From Acidobacteriota bacterium (lineage in GTDB: Bacteria > Acidobacteriota > Terriglobia > Bryobacterales > Bryobacteraceae), in contig JANXXI010000188.1 of NCBI GenBank assembly GCA_025350695.1, forward strand, positions 26,326 to 90,325: a stretch of DNA of 64,000 nucleotides. Reading direction: 5' to 3'. Shown here piece after piece: positions 45,695 through 54,951 of this stretch; the first letter of the stretch is position 1, and each line of letters opens with the position of its first letter. The notes under the pieces were generated by a model that saw only the letters and a program-made list of their open reading frames with translations, was not told the DNA's origin and searched no databases. Made by a program: the position numbers and the translations under genes.

Positions 45695-45737
45695 AGGGCG
45701 GGGCTTCACCGGCGAATTTTGGTGAAGCGCCCGCCCT
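45695..45737 (+). terminator. Strong hairpin after the RNase gene
   Basis: A 16-bp stem (AGGGCGGG+GCTTCACC with GGTGAAGC+CCCGCCCT, one bulged G at 45729) has a 10-nt loop. There is no T run, but stability makes termination or RNA protection likely. It ends 10 bp before the next ATG. Confidence 0.65.
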
Positions 45738-45747
45738 TCGTGTATCG

Positions 45748-46578
45748 ATGCGGACCATTTATTTCTTATTCATACCGCTTCTGTCTTTTGGGCAGGAGAT
45801 CTATGTTCGTTCCGAGTTTCAGAGGCCGGGTCCGGACGGGGCCGTGATCGCGGTGGACAAGATGAATCAGCGGGGGCGCGAAGTGCTTTCCCCTCCGGCA
45901 TTGCGCAATGCGTTTACGACGGTGCATGTAACGGTTGAGGCTCCGGCTGGAACGCCTATTGTGCTGCATGTTGGGCTGAATCCAGAAGATGCTATCAAGC
46001 CGACGCTGTATCTGGAAAAGCATTTGGCGAGCGGCGAACCCGATGGGCTTGAACAAGTGAAGACGCTCCCCTTCAACGGCAAGATTCCTGATAGTGGGGC
46101 TCTGAATTTTATTTTGGACATGTGGGTGAATGGGGATGCCGCGGTGCAGCGTGTCAAAGTTGAGCCACAGCTATGGGTGCCGGATCGTTGGATTGTGTAT
46201 CCGATGGAAGTGCGAATTTTGGAGGCGACTGTTCCCAAACACTCGTATCAGTTGGCGAGGCTTCCTGTGCCACGATTGCGGTCGGACAGTGTGATCTATC
46301 CTCGGATGCGGGAGCTTCTTTGTGGCGGGGCCGTTGCGGGTGGCGGAAAGCTATCGTCTCCTACGGTGTATTCTCTATTGGACCGGAACGTAGCCCAAGA
46401 TATGGCGCTGGGGCGGCTGCTATCGAAGCCCCGCATTGCGCAAGTGTTTCTGCCGCCGACGGGCAACGCAGAAGTTGGGCGGTGGTGTAGCATGACCCAG
46501 GCGGGGGCGATAGACTCGCTGCCATCCGAGTGGTTTTTGCGCGTGCGTGACAATCTATACCGCTCCGGGGTAAACTGA
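45748..46578 (+). CDS. Secreted protein of unknown function
   Basis: The 276-residue protein has a short signal peptide (MRTIYFLFIPLLSFGQ) and a beta-rich first half (FTTVHVTVEAPAGTPIVLHV, GALNFILDMWVNGDAAVQRV). The second half has ELLCGGAVAGGGKLSSPTVY and a Cys in GRWCSMTQAG. The last part (IDSLPSEWFLRVRDNLYRSG) is hydrophilic. I recognise no family. It lies between the RNase hairpin and tRNA-Ser. Confidence 0.6.
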   Translation: MRTIYFLFIPLLSFGQEIYVRSEFQRPGPDGAVIAVDKMNQRGREVLSPPALRNAFTTVHVTVEAPAGTPIVLHVGLNPEDAIKPTLYLEKHLASGEPDGLEQVKTLPFNGKIPDSGALNFILDMWVNGDAAVQRVKVEPQLWVPDRWIVYPMEVRILEATVPKHSYQLARLPVPRLRSDSVIYPRMRELLCGGAVAGGGKLSSPTVYSLLDRNVAQDMALGRLLSKPRIAQVFLPPTGNAEVGRWCSMTQAGAIDSLPSEWFLRVRDNLYRSGVN

Positions 46579-46637
46579 AAGAAGGTTGTAGTTTTACGCC
46601 GCGTTTTCCGGATTCTACCGGGGAATCTTCTCAAATC

Positions 46638-46727
46638 GGAGAGATGGCCGAGTGGTTTAAGGCGCACGCTTGGAAAGCGTGTGTAGGGGAAACCCTACCG
46701 AGGGTTCGAATCCCTCTCTCTCCGCCA
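46638..46727 (+). tRNA. tRNA-Ser (anticodon GGA)
   Basis: A 90-nt class II tRNA including encoded CCA: acceptor stem GGAGAGA/TCTCTCC (46638-46644, 46717-46723), D arm GGCCGAGTGGTTTAAGGC, anticodon arm with CTTGGAAAG (anticodon GGA), a long variable arm (GTAGGGGAAACCCTAC) and T arm GGTTCGAATCC. The discriminator is G, as expected for serine. Confidence 0.97.
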
Positions 46728-46795
46728 CTTTGTTTTCAACATTTGCAGGCTATCGACCCAAATTGCGGGCAATGGGGTGCTAGAATTCAGGCTGT

Positions 46796-46921
46796 ATGTC
46801 TCTGAATTTGTATCGTCGCCACCGCCCTGACTGTGCGAGGTATGTTAGGGAGCACGGTGCATTGCCTGACGTCGATTTTGCACCCGATTTGGCTTTAGGG
46901 TCAGAATCTTACATTACATGA
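46796..46921 (+). pseudogene. Possible N-terminal scrap of a tyrosine recombinase
   Basis: ATG 46796 opens 41 codons beginning MSLNLYRRHRPDCARYVREH. The LYRRHxxDC opening resembles the start of acidobacterial phage-type integrases, as I remember them; the rest does not continue the family and stops at TGA 46919-46921. It lies 69 bp after tRNA-Ser, a classic integration site. This may be a trace of a lost island. Confidence 0.3.
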
Positions 46922-47499
46922 CATTGCGGGCGGAGCTTGCTTCAAGCATCGTGGGTTGCTTGGGGTATATCGGGAGCGTACCACCCTCAGCAACTCATCC
47001 GTATATACCGAAACCGGCCCAACCGAATGTGCTTAGAAACAGTTACCGTCCGACTAGAATCGAATAGTATCATTGCAACATGCCTAAGGTTAAATCTGCG
47101 AAAAGATCCACGCCTGACATGCGCAATGATGGGAGGCTTGAAAAGGATGAAGGGCAATCTAAACGATAGCATGTCGAAGTTGGGCATGAAATCAGTGGAG
47201 AACATTGGTTATCGACTCCGCGAGGCTTGGATCGCTCACTGCTGGGCAGTCTGACGGCTTAATCGGAACGGGTAAAAAAACACCAAAACGTGATCCTCAC
47301 TGGTGCTCCTGAGTCCCCGGGTCAAATGTCCGTTCATAAAGTATGGTGGCCCCTATCGATTCAATTCAAACCTGAGCACCGTATGGCCAATGCTCCCAAT
47401 CTTGGACTGTGACCGAATTTCACCGATTTGCCAGAGGAACTTCATGATTTTCTCCGAACAGCAATTTTCGTGATGTCCACCAATTCGTCCTACTTGAGA
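46922..47499. other. Stretch with no recognised gene
   Basis: I find no supported gene. A 105-codon plus-strand frame (46937-47254) has no ribosome-binding site or recognisable content. The run TAAAAAAACACC near 47272 is AT-rich but has no stem beside it. The region follows the tRNA-Ser and possible integrase scrap, so it may be decayed mobile DNA. Confidence 0.4.
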
Positions 47500-47505
47500 T
47501 ACACT
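47500..47505 (+). promoter_or_regulatory. Putative -10 element, short-leader promoter
   Basis: TACACT lies 6 nt before ATG 47512 of the Uma2 gene, matching the relic arrangement at the broken homologue (18339-18344). Confidence 0.4.
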
Positions 47506-47511
47506 GAAATC

Positions 47512-48117
47512 ATGACGCTGGCAATTGACGACGCTTTTCTGCCCGCAACCCTCGCGCCTTATCCGATGACGGATGAGGAGTTCAGCGCTTTTTGCTCTGA
47601 GCATCCAGATCTCAATTTTGAAATGACTGCCGAAGGGGAATTGATCGTGATGGCGCCTACGCACTTCGCCACCGGCAATCGGAACGCGCAGATTAACCAT
47701 CGACTATTCAGTTGGGCGGAGAAGGACAGTCGTGGCATAGTTGGAGAGTCTTCCACCGGATTCGTCCTGCCCAACGGCGCACGCCGTTCTCCAGACGCTT
47801 CTTGGACATTGCTCAGCCGCATCACGATATTGGAACCTATCGACCGCGACGGCTTTCTGCACCTCTGCCCCGATTTTGTAATTGAGCTGCGGTCGGACAC
47901 CGATCGCCTGTCGACTTTGCGCAAGAAGATGAGCGAGTACATCGCCAATGGCGCGCAACTGGGATGGCTGATCGACCCCAAAAAAAGCTCGGTCGAGATC
48001 TATCGCCCCGGCCAGGAAACAGAAGTCGTCACAGGGATTTTGACGATCGAGGGGGAGGGCCCGGTCCCTGGTTTTGTATTGCCGCTCGAGCGCATTTGGA
48101 ATCCATTCGGTGTATAG
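47512..48117 (+). CDS. Uma2-family (DUF820) protein, intact
   Basis: ATG 47512 gives 201 residues: MTLAIDDAFLPATLAPYPMT, then LNFEMTAEGELIVMAPTHF, TGFVLPNGARRSPDASW, CPDFVIELRSDTDRL and LGWLIDPKKSSVEIYRPG, ending GFVLPLERIWNPF. This is the Uma2 pattern with a PD-(D/E)XK nuclease-like core (acidic pair in SPDASW and ELRS); activity is not established in the family. An upstream extension to 47428 is rejected. It is the only intact one of three Uma2 genes in the window. The 257 bp after it hold nothing I recognise. Confidence 0.85.
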   Translation: MTLAIDDAFLPATLAPYPMTDEEFSAFCSEHPDLNFEMTAEGELIVMAPTHFATGNRNAQINHRLFSWAEKDSRGIVGESSTGFVLPNGARRSPDASWTLLSRITILEPIDRDGFLHLCPDFVIELRSDTDRLSTLRKKMSEYIANGAQLGWLIDPKKSSVEIYRPGQETEVVTGILTIEGEGPVPGFVLPLERIWNPFGV

Positions 48118-48374
48118 CCGCCGGTGGCGTATCAGGATCGCCAAAACGTACTTGCCCGATTCGTTCGCAAACCACTCCCATTCTTCGCGCCATTCGTTCA
48201 CCGGCTCCGATGATTCCCCATTGCGTGGCGAAGCATTTTGTTCCAGAGTGAGGATTTAGCTGTCTGACCATAGCACCTTCGTTACAACGGTTGGCAAGCC
48301 TGAATTTCTCCTCTAAATTCTGAGCCATCTGTCTAATCGCCATCGCCTACCCGTTTTGCAATCGACGAGGAATC

Positions 48375-50066
48375 TTACGGCACGATCCCATCTAACTGGC
48401 GCACCGCGGGATCGCGAGCATTAATCGCCTTCGCTTTGTTGAGCCATAAACGAGCGGAAGCAGCATCCTCCTGGCTCCAAAAGTAATTAGCCAGATTGAC
48501 GTGCGAGGCGAGGTGATGCGAATCCAGGGCAACGGCACGTTCGAATTGCCCGCGGGCCTTGGCGGCCTCTCCGCCCTCCATATACAAAATACCCAGTTCG
48601 TTCGCCTGATTCACCGTGGTCAGTCCGATCGCTTGCGCGTGAGTTAGGGCCTCAATGGCGCCGGGCCTTTCACCCGCCATACTACGAGCCATACCCAGCG
48701 CATTCCAGGCTGCGGCATCATCAGGCTGTAGCCGGATCGCCTTTTCTAAAACCGAGACCGCCTCGCGAGGCCGCTTCGATTGAAGGTAGAGCAACCCCAA
48801 ATTGACCAGAGCCTCAGGACGTTCAGGGATCGCCCGAAGTTGGCGTTCGGCCATCGCGCGGTCACCCGATTCAAGCAACACTGCCGCGTAATTGTTTCGC
48901 AGTTCGTCGGTCGCTTCACCGCGGCGCAGGGCGATCTCAAACAGCGCCCGGGCCGGAGCAATCATTCCATGCTCAGCAAGTGTCGCACCCAGTTCGTTCC
49001 AGTTGCGCGTTGGCGAAGCCAGAATCCGCCGGCCGTTGAATGGCAATGCAGGATGTTGTTTCGCACTGACGTCACCCAGAATTTCATTCGCGCCGGCTTG
49101 GCCCTGGTAGATCTTGACGATGGAACCGGTGCGGTCAAGTAGAAAGGTCATGGGCAGCCCCATTTCCCGGTGGGAGTCGTAGAGCCGCTGATACAGCAGC
49201 GAATACGTGGCAACTAGATTCTGGTTGGCGGGATCATCCACGTTGACGGAGCGCACCCGCACGCCAGCCGTCTGGAAAGCGGCGCCGCTGTTCGCCCAAT
49301 CGGCCTTTTCAGCCCGGCAGGGCGGGCACCACGATGCATTGAAATTAAGCAGAGTCCAACGCGAGTTAACAGTCACTAGGGGCGCGGGTACGGGGTCAAC
49401 CAGCCACGGCCGGTCAGTAATTGGGGCCTCTGTCCGCACCTCTTGGCTCGCGGCTTGGGCGCTGGTGGCTATTCCGCTTAAAGACCCTGAACCTTCCATC
49501 AATCGAAAGGTTCCCTGCGCAGGGATGCCCACCAGCGTTTCCGTGGCGCCACTTGGCCAGCGAACGCGAACAGCTTGGATCGTCTCCTGCGGCGCGACTC
49601 CAAAATGGACGCGGCGGCTCGATTGCGAGAGGTAACTGGAACCGGAAACCACCTCACGGATGCGCTCTCCATTTGACGTAACCAGCGTGACGCGCGCGCC
49701 CACGGCATCGCGATTGCTCTTCGAACCACGAAGCTCAAGAATAAGCGACCGGCCGCCCAGCGTATTGCGCATCACACGCACTTGGGGACCCGTGCGATTC
49801 TTCAACAGCAGGTCCAACGCGCCATCTCCATCAATGTCGAGCGTGGCAAAGGCGCGGCCGTCGGAATCGAAATCCAGACCACTGAGGAACGAAACATCCT
49901 CGAAGCGGCCGTTTCCTAAATTCCGATAGGTAACCTTACGCTCGCGGCCACTGAATGACCCGCCTGAGCGGATTAACTCGTTGATTGCTCGCCAGCCTTC
50001 TTCATATTGCCGCGAACCGGTAAGGCTGAGCGGTGTTTGCGACACGACCTGCCGCCAATAGAAGCT
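48375..50066 (-). CDS. CRTAC1-thioredoxin-TPR protein, part after the in-frame TGA
   Basis: This in-frame continuation (563 residues counted from the codon after TGA) begins SFYWRQVVSQTPLSLTGS and holds an FG-GAP end (LATLDIDGDGALDLLLKNRT-type), the ASPIC/UnbV domain (GSKSNRDAVGARVTLVTSNG, VRVRWPSGATETL), a TlpA-like thioredoxin domain with LNFNASWCPPCRAEKADWAN (CxxC), and five to six TPRs (ALVNLGLLYLQSKRPREAVS, AWNALGMARSMAGERPGAIE, NLANYFWSQEDAASARLWLN). If it is translated alone the first start is GTG 50045, and it would lack a signal peptide. Confidence 0.8.
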   Translation of the reverse strand, partial: SFYWRQVVSQTPLSLTGSRQYEEGWRAINELIRSGGSFSGRERKVTYRNLGNGRFEDVSFLSGLDFDSDGRAFATLDIDGDGALDLLLKNRTGPQVRVMRNTLGGRSLILELRGSKSNRDAVGARVTLVTSNGERIREVVSGSSYLSQSSRRVHFGVAPQETIQAVRVRWPSGATETLVGIPAQGTFRLMEGSGSLSGIATSAQAASQEVRTEAPITDRPWLVDPVPAPLVTVNSRWTLLNFNASWCPPCRAEKADWANSGAAFQTAGVRVRSVNVDDPANQNLVATYSLLYQRLYDSHREMGLPMTFLLDRTGSIVKIYQGQAGANEILGDVSAKQHPALPFNGRRILASPTRNWNELGATLAEHGMIAPARALFEIALRRGEATDELRNNYAAVLLESGDRAMAERQLRAIPERPEALVNLGLLYLQSKRPREAVSVLEKAIRLQPDDAAAWNALGMARSMAGERPGAIEALTHAQAIGLTTVNQANELGILYMEGGEAAKARGQFERAVALDSHHLASHVNLANYFWSQEDAASARLWLNKAKAINARDPAVRQLDGIVP

Positions 50067-51695
50067 TCACAAGTCGTGTGTGTCGGCGCCGGTAATGTAG
50101 CCGTTTTGAATGAAGAGATCTAGAAAGCCGTCGTTATCGAAATCGGCAAAGCCGCTCGCCCATGACCAGCGCCCCATGCCGACGCCGGCGTCAGCCGTCA
50201 CATCCTCGAACTTACCGGCGGCGCCGTTAGCCAATAGAGTGTTGCCCCGGGCTTGGCGCTGCAGAAGGCGGCGCGCCCTTTCATCAGGAATCTGAAACTG
50301 AGCGTTGCCGGTAAGCCTCAATCCGGCCGACGACCACATATTGCCGGCGTAGAGATCCAAACGGCCATCATTATTGAAGTCGCCCCACGCGGCGGACATT
50401 CCCGCCCCGGCATCCTCGGCGTCCATCGCAACTGCCACGTCGGTGAAGGTTCCGTCGCCATTGTTGCGATAAAGGTTCTTGCGGCCGAAGTCGTTAGCCA
50501 CGAACAGATCGGGCCAGTTGTCGTTGTTGAAGTCGCCCCAGGCGGCAGCAAAACTGTAACGGTTATTGTTCACATTGAGGCCGCTACGCGCAGTGGCGTC
50601 TTCAAACGTTCCGTTGCCGCGATTCCGAAAAAGGAAGTTCGGCGGGCCATTAGTGGCGTCGTAATAAGGAGTAGGGCTGTTGTAACGCTTACCCGGTGAC
50701 CAGAAATCGTAAGAACAGAGATAGATGTCGAGAAAGCCGTCGCGGTCGTAATCGGCGATTACGGCCGAAGTGAAATTACCGGGCGCATTGGGGAATGCCT
50801 TGGGAGCCAAAGTGAAAACGCCGCCTTTGTTAAGGAAGAGCAGGGGGCGGGAAGACGTGATTAGGATCAGGTCCTGATCCCCGTCGTTGTCAATGTCGGC
50901 GAACAGAGCGGCGCGCGAGTCATCCAGAATGTCCAGGCCCGCTGCCTGGCTTCGCTCACTGAAAGCGCCATTCCCATCGTTGTGAAAAAGGCGGTTGGGC
51001 AAGCCAGAGGGCTGCAGGACGTAGAAGTCTTCGAGGCCATCCCCATCATAGTCAACCACGGCGATGCCTTGATGACCGTAGACATCAATGCCGGTGGCTA
51101 CGTCAAGGCGTTCCCGGAAGTGATCGATGCCATACTTGAGCTGATTTTGGTAGGCGCCGTTGTGGCCAATTGTTTTCTCAGTTATGTCGGCAAACCAGCG
51201 GCGGGGCGCTGAGAGTTCCCGCAGAGGACGTTGGATCAGTTCCGCCAGTTTCCACGTTTCCCCAGATCGAGAGAAGCTCGCATCCCACTGTCCAAGCAGC
51301 GAGAGAAATTCCCCAGACTTGGCCGTGCCCCCCAGTTCCACCCTAACCCGAAAACTCGCGCTGGTGGAATCCGCCGTGGCCCGGTCGCTGGAAATGATCT
51401 TCGCCTCGGCAACGGTGAGTTCCTTGAAGCGCGAAGTGAGTTCGGTATCGCCAAGGATAATTTCCTTGACCTTTTTCTGCAGTGCTTCGTAATCCTGTTC
51501 ACCAACCCATCGATCTTGGGTGGCGTCCACGCGCGCCAACGTTTCGCGGATTGCCGGCTGCCGTTGGAACTTTGGGATAACCGGGTAGTCAGCAGCCTTG
51601 CTTCCCAGCGCTAGCGCCAGAATCGCCAGCGCCCCGGTTAAAAGCCACTTATATGACCCGTTAGAATTCGTAACGTAATCCCAGTTGAACTTCAC
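50067..51695 (-). CDS. CRTAC1 (FG-GAP/VCBS) protein, part before the in-frame TGA
   Basis: GTG 51695 is the likely start, inside the end of the TonB gene (35-bp overlap). A signal-like segment (YKWLLTGALAILALALGSKA) is followed by a domain of about 150 residues and then FG-GAP/VCBS calcium-binding repeats (DYDGDGLEDFYVLQPSGLPN, DIDNDGDQDLILIT, DYDRDGFLDIYLC, DFNNDNWPDLFVANDFG, DFNNDGRLDLYAGNMW, DFDNDGFLDLFIQNGY). The frame stops at TGA 50069-50067 after GADTHDL and continues in the same frame. Such proteins pair with TonB receptors and probably act on the cell surface. Confidence 0.8.
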   Translation of the reverse strand: MKFNWDYVTNSNGSYKWLLTGALAILALALGSKAADYPVIPKFQRQPAIRETLARVDATQDRWVGEQDYEALQKKVKEIILGDTELTSRFKELTVAEAKIISSDRATADSTSASFRVRVELGGTAKSGEFLSLLGQWDASFSRSGETWKLAELIQRPLRELSAPRRWFADITEKTIGHNGAYQNQLKYGIDHFRERLDVATGIDVYGHQGIAVVDYDGDGLEDFYVLQPSGLPNRLFHNDGNGAFSERSQAAGLDILDDSRAALFADIDNDGDQDLILITSSRPLLFLNKGGVFTLAPKAFPNAPGNFTSAVIADYDRDGFLDIYLCSYDFWSPGKRYNSPTPYYDATNGPPNFLFRNRGNGTFEDATARSGLNVNNNRYSFAAAWGDFNNDNWPDLFVANDFGRKNLYRNNGDGTFTDVAVAMDAEDAGAGMSAAWGDFNNDGRLDLYAGNMWSSAGLRLTGNAQFQIPDERARRLLQRQARGNTLLANGAAGKFEDVTADAGVGMGRWSWASGFADFDNDGFLDLFIQNGYITGADTHDL

Positions 51696-54600
51696 GCGCG
51701 CTACTGGCTCCGATGATGTCGCTAATAGAGCCGAAATTGCCTGACCCACGTGTGGTGGCGGGCTGGGCGAAGTTGGGCTTGTTTGGCAAATTGAACATTT
51801 CCACACGGAAGGTAACTCCGTGCCTCTCTGTTATGTTGAAGCGTTTGTGAATGGATAGATCCACTTGCACCAGGCCTGGTCCGTAGCCGCTGATTCGCGC
51901 TGCGTTGCCAACAATGCCGTCGCCAGGCGCTACGAAAGCGGAAGTGTCGAACCACTGCCGGATCAGATCCGCACGAGCGCGACTGCCGTCTAGCGTGGGA
52001 TCGCGCAGGATATTTGGCCGCTGCGAATCAGAGAATGTGTTCAACCGGTTGGTCTGTTCCACAACGCCCCACGGTACACCCGTGCGGAGTTCGCCGATGA
52101 TGCCGATACCCCAACCGCCGACCACCGTGTCGAGTGCGCGATTCTCAATACCTAAACGGCGACCCTTGCCAACCGGCAGTTCGTACACTGAACTGAAGGC
52201 CACGCGATGGCGAATGTCGGCCCCTGACGGACCCTTGTTTAGACGTCGCAGTTCGATATGCTGATAGCCGCTACCGGACTGCCCGCCTAACTGCGTACCG
52301 GTTTCAACGTCATCCAGGAACTTCGCCCAGGTATAGTTGCCAAGGAAATTCAGCCCGTTCGAATAGCGTTTTTCCAGCTTCACATTCATCGAATGATACG
52401 TCGAGTTTCCCCAGTTCGGAGAGATGCGCGTAACGTTGCCGAATTGTGGGAAAGGACGGGCAGTTTGCGATTGCACCGCCGGTCCACGGCCGTTGACCAG
52501 CGGGATCTGATTAATGTTTACGTTGGGTCCGCCCAGTTGATGAGCAACGTTAGCGATATAGGCGGTTTCCACCAACATGTTGCCTCGCACCTCGCGTTGC
52601 AGGGTCAGATTCCATTGCTGCGATTTGGCGTTAGTGTGGCTCTGATCGATGAAGTCCGGCGCCAGGCGAACAGCTTGGCCCACGCGAACCGCCCCGAATC
52701 CTGGCCCAACGGCCTCGCGTTGAATCACCGGCATACCGTTACGAAATAGAGCGGCCGGCGTAAATCCACCGTCAGGCGAAGTGAAGGAGCCGTTAAGCGA
52801 GAAGCCCTGCGCCATGCTGTTTGGCACAGCTCCTGCGTATGCGCCGTAGTAGGAAATGCCGTAGCCGCCACGAACGACAAAGCGCGGTCTGGCCTGCCAC
52901 GCGAATCCGACACGAGGGCCGATATTGTTCTTGTCCGTGCGGTGGCTGTACTTGCTCACTCCGTCCAGACCAGCGAAGGTCACAACGCCCGGTGTGCCCG
53001 ACACGGGATTAATGATGGCGCCGTTGAAACCACTCTGGCGATTGTTCTGCTCATAACGAGGGGAATCAATCTCCCAGCGCAGCCCCAGGTTCAGACTAAG
53101 CTTCGAGTTCACTTTCCAATCGTCCTGGAAATAGACTCCGTAGTAATCCGTGCGCGTCTCAAGGATATCTACTTTATTGAGATCGGCCGAGTTCGTCCAC
53201 CCTAGAAGGAGAGCGGCGAGTCCGTTATTGGTGGCCCGGTCGCTGAAACCAAACTGTCCACCATAGGTCTGATTGAAAATATCCTTGTTCTTTGAATAAC
53301 GGAATTCGAAGCCGGTTTTGAAGGAGTGCTTGCCGCGAACAAGAATGACGTTATCGGTCAACTGCTGCGTCAGAATCGGATCCTGAATTCGTTCGTGCGG
53401 GGTTTGTCCCAACGACGAATAACCAGTGATATTAACTCGCGCCAATGCAGTCTCTTCCACGCCTTTCACGCCGAACTTGCCGTTGAGGCCACTGCCCGTA
53501 CCGGCGCCTCGATTGATGTGCATGCGGTTCGAATACATATACCTCAGCTCGTTGATCAGCGCGGGTTGGATGGACCGTTGCCAGTTTCCTAGAAAATTTT
53601 TGTGCCGATTGATCCGCGGACCAGCCCGATCGTCTGCGGCCTCATTGGGGTAGACAGCCGCGACGAACTCGGGGGCTTGAACCCAGGAGATACGTCCATA
53701 GATACGGTCTTTTTGGCTGAGAGTGTGGTCCACTTTTCCAGTGAAGTAATTCTGCGAGAGGGAATCGGATCCATTGGCGCGGAAGTTGTTGCCCGGCGCT
53801 CTCGTCACGTCATTGCCCGGTTGATTAGGCAGCGGATAAAGGCCGGCGAAGGCTCTGCCCACCGGATCGATGCGGCTGGCCGGAATCACGTTTCCCGCAA
53901 AAGGCATGGCCGCCGTCGTGCCTACTCGCGTGGCGGGGTCAAGCAAAACAAAGTCCCGACGCGCGGAAAAGTTGCCATCAATTTCGCCTGGCTGGGGAAC
54001 AGTACGGGGAACGGTAACACCCGTTCGACGCCTTGTGCCTTCATAGTTGAAGAAGAAGAACGCCTTATTCTTGATGATGGGCCCGCTGGCGGAAGTCCCG
54101 AAGATGTTATAGCGTAGCGGAGGTTTCTGGGCGGCGAAGAAGGTACGGGCATTAAGCCTGTCGTTGCGTAGCCATTCGTAAGCTGAAGCGTGCCACTCGT
54201 TGGTGCCTGAACGTGTTGTCATCAGGATCACACCACCGCCTGTGCGGCCGTACTCGGCTGCGTAATTATTTGTGATCGCCTTGAATTCCTGAAGGGCTTC
54301 GTTCGGAGGATTTAGCGCAAGCTGCGCCACGCCGATCGCCATGTTCTGCGTCACTCCGCCGTCAAGATGCCACATCTGATTCTGCGAACGTCCGCCCGCC
54401 ATCGAGAACTTGGGAACTTGCTCGGCTCCATCTTCCACGGCGTAAGAGATGTTGCCCATTAGACGAACTAGGGAAGCTGAACGGCGGCTGGGCACCGGCA
54501 TGTTCGCAAGGTTCTTGCTCTCGATCAACTGGCCTGTGGAACCGCTTTCCGTATCAAGAACTGGCGCTTGCGCCTGCACGCTAATGGTCTCTGTCATGTT

Positions 54601-54930
54601 GCCCAGCTGCAGTTCCACGTTGATGGTGGCCGTGGTGCCGGTCTCCAGCGTAAGGCCTGTACGTACGAATTTCTTGAAGCCCGCCTGCTCGCAAGCAAGC
54701 TCATAGTTGCCTGGATTGATGAAGGAGATGTTGTAGTTGCCCGTGCCGTTGGTGGTAGCCGTGTGCACAACACCGGTGTCTACATTGCGAAGCGTCAGGC
54801 CGGCGCCCGCGATAACAGCGCCCGAGTTGTCCGTGATCGAGCCTGTGAGCCTGGCTTGACTTTGCGCAATCGCGAGGGCCGACGAGAAGGTAGCCAGAAG
54901 AATGAAACGAGTAATGAGACCGAGTAGCAT
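51661..54930 (-). CDS. TonB-dependent receptor with carboxypeptidase-regulatory-like domain
   Basis: The 1089-residue protein has a signal peptide (MLLGLITRFILLATFSSALA), an N-terminal Cna-B/carboxypeptidase-regulatory-like domain (ARLTGSITDNSGAVIAGAGL, residues 25-110), a plug domain (SMAGGRSQNQMWHLDGGVTQ, IITNNYAAEYGRTGGG-type region) and a large beta barrel ending in LRYEF, with the C-terminal Phe of outer-membrane proteins. This Oar-like design is the dominant receptor type in acidobacteria; cargo is probably a polymer or large ligand. The CRTAC1 gene begins inside its end. Confidence 0.93.
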   Translation of the reverse strand: MLLGLITRFILLATFSSALAIAQSQARLTGSITDNSGAVIAGAGLTLRNVDTGVVHTATTNGTGNYNISFINPGNYELACEQAGFKKFVRTGLTLETGTTATINVELQLGNMTETISVQAQAPVLDTESGSTGQLIESKNLANMPVPSRRSASLVRLMGNISYAVEDGAEQVPKFSMAGGRSQNQMWHLDGGVTQNMAIGVAQLALNPPNEALQEFKAITNNYAAEYGRTGGGVILMTTRSGTNEWHASAYEWLRNDRLNARTFFAAQKPPLRYNIFGTSASGPIIKNKAFFFFNYEGTRRRTGVTVPRTVPQPGEIDGNFSARRDFVLLDPATRVGTTAAMPFAGNVIPASRIDPVGRAFAGLYPLPNQPGNDVTRAPGNNFRANGSDSLSQNYFTGKVDHTLSQKDRIYGRISWVQAPEFVAAVYPNEAADDRAGPRINRHKNFLGNWQRSIQPALINELRYMYSNRMHINRGAGTGSGLNGKFGVKGVEETALARVNITGYSSLGQTPHERIQDPILTQQLTDNVILVRGKHSFKTGFEFRYSKNKDIFNQTYGGQFGFSDRATNNGLAALLLGWTNSADLNKVDILETRTDYYGVYFQDDWKVNSKLSLNLGLRWEIDSPRYEQNNRQSGFNGAIINPVSGTPGVVTFAGLDGVSKYSHRTDKNNIGPRVGFAWQARPRFVVRGGYGISYYGAYAGAVPNSMAQGFSLNGSFTSPDGGFTPAALFRNGMPVIQREAVGPGFGAVRVGQAVRLAPDFIDQSHTNAKSQQWNLTLQREVRGNMLVETAYIANVAHQLGGPNVNINQIPLVNGRGPAVQSQTARPFPQFGNVTRISPNWGNSTYHSMNVKLEKRYSNGLNFLGNYTWAKFLDDVETGTQLGGQSGSGYQHIELRRLNKGPSGADIRHRVAFSSVYELPVGKGRRLGIENRALDTVVGGWGIGIIGELRTGVPWGVVEQTNRLNTFSDSQRPNILRDPTLDGSRARADLIRQWFDTSAFVAPGDGIVGNAARISGYGPGLVQVDLSIHKRFNITERHGVTFRVEMFNLPNKPNFAQPATTRGSGNFGSISDIIGASSAREVQLGLRYEF

Positions 54931-54942
54931 TTGAATGCCATC

Positions 54943-54951
54943 ATTATACCA
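54943..54951 (-). promoter_or_regulatory. Extended -10 promoter of the TonB receptor gene
   Basis: On the minus strand TGGTATAAT is an ideal extended -10 box ending 12 nt before ATG 54930, which would leave a leader of about 5 nt. Confidence 0.6.

Noticed and set aside
46937..47254. 105-codon plus-strand reading frame
   Set aside because: No ribosome-binding site, no recognisable motif and a composition unlike neighbours; likely chance.
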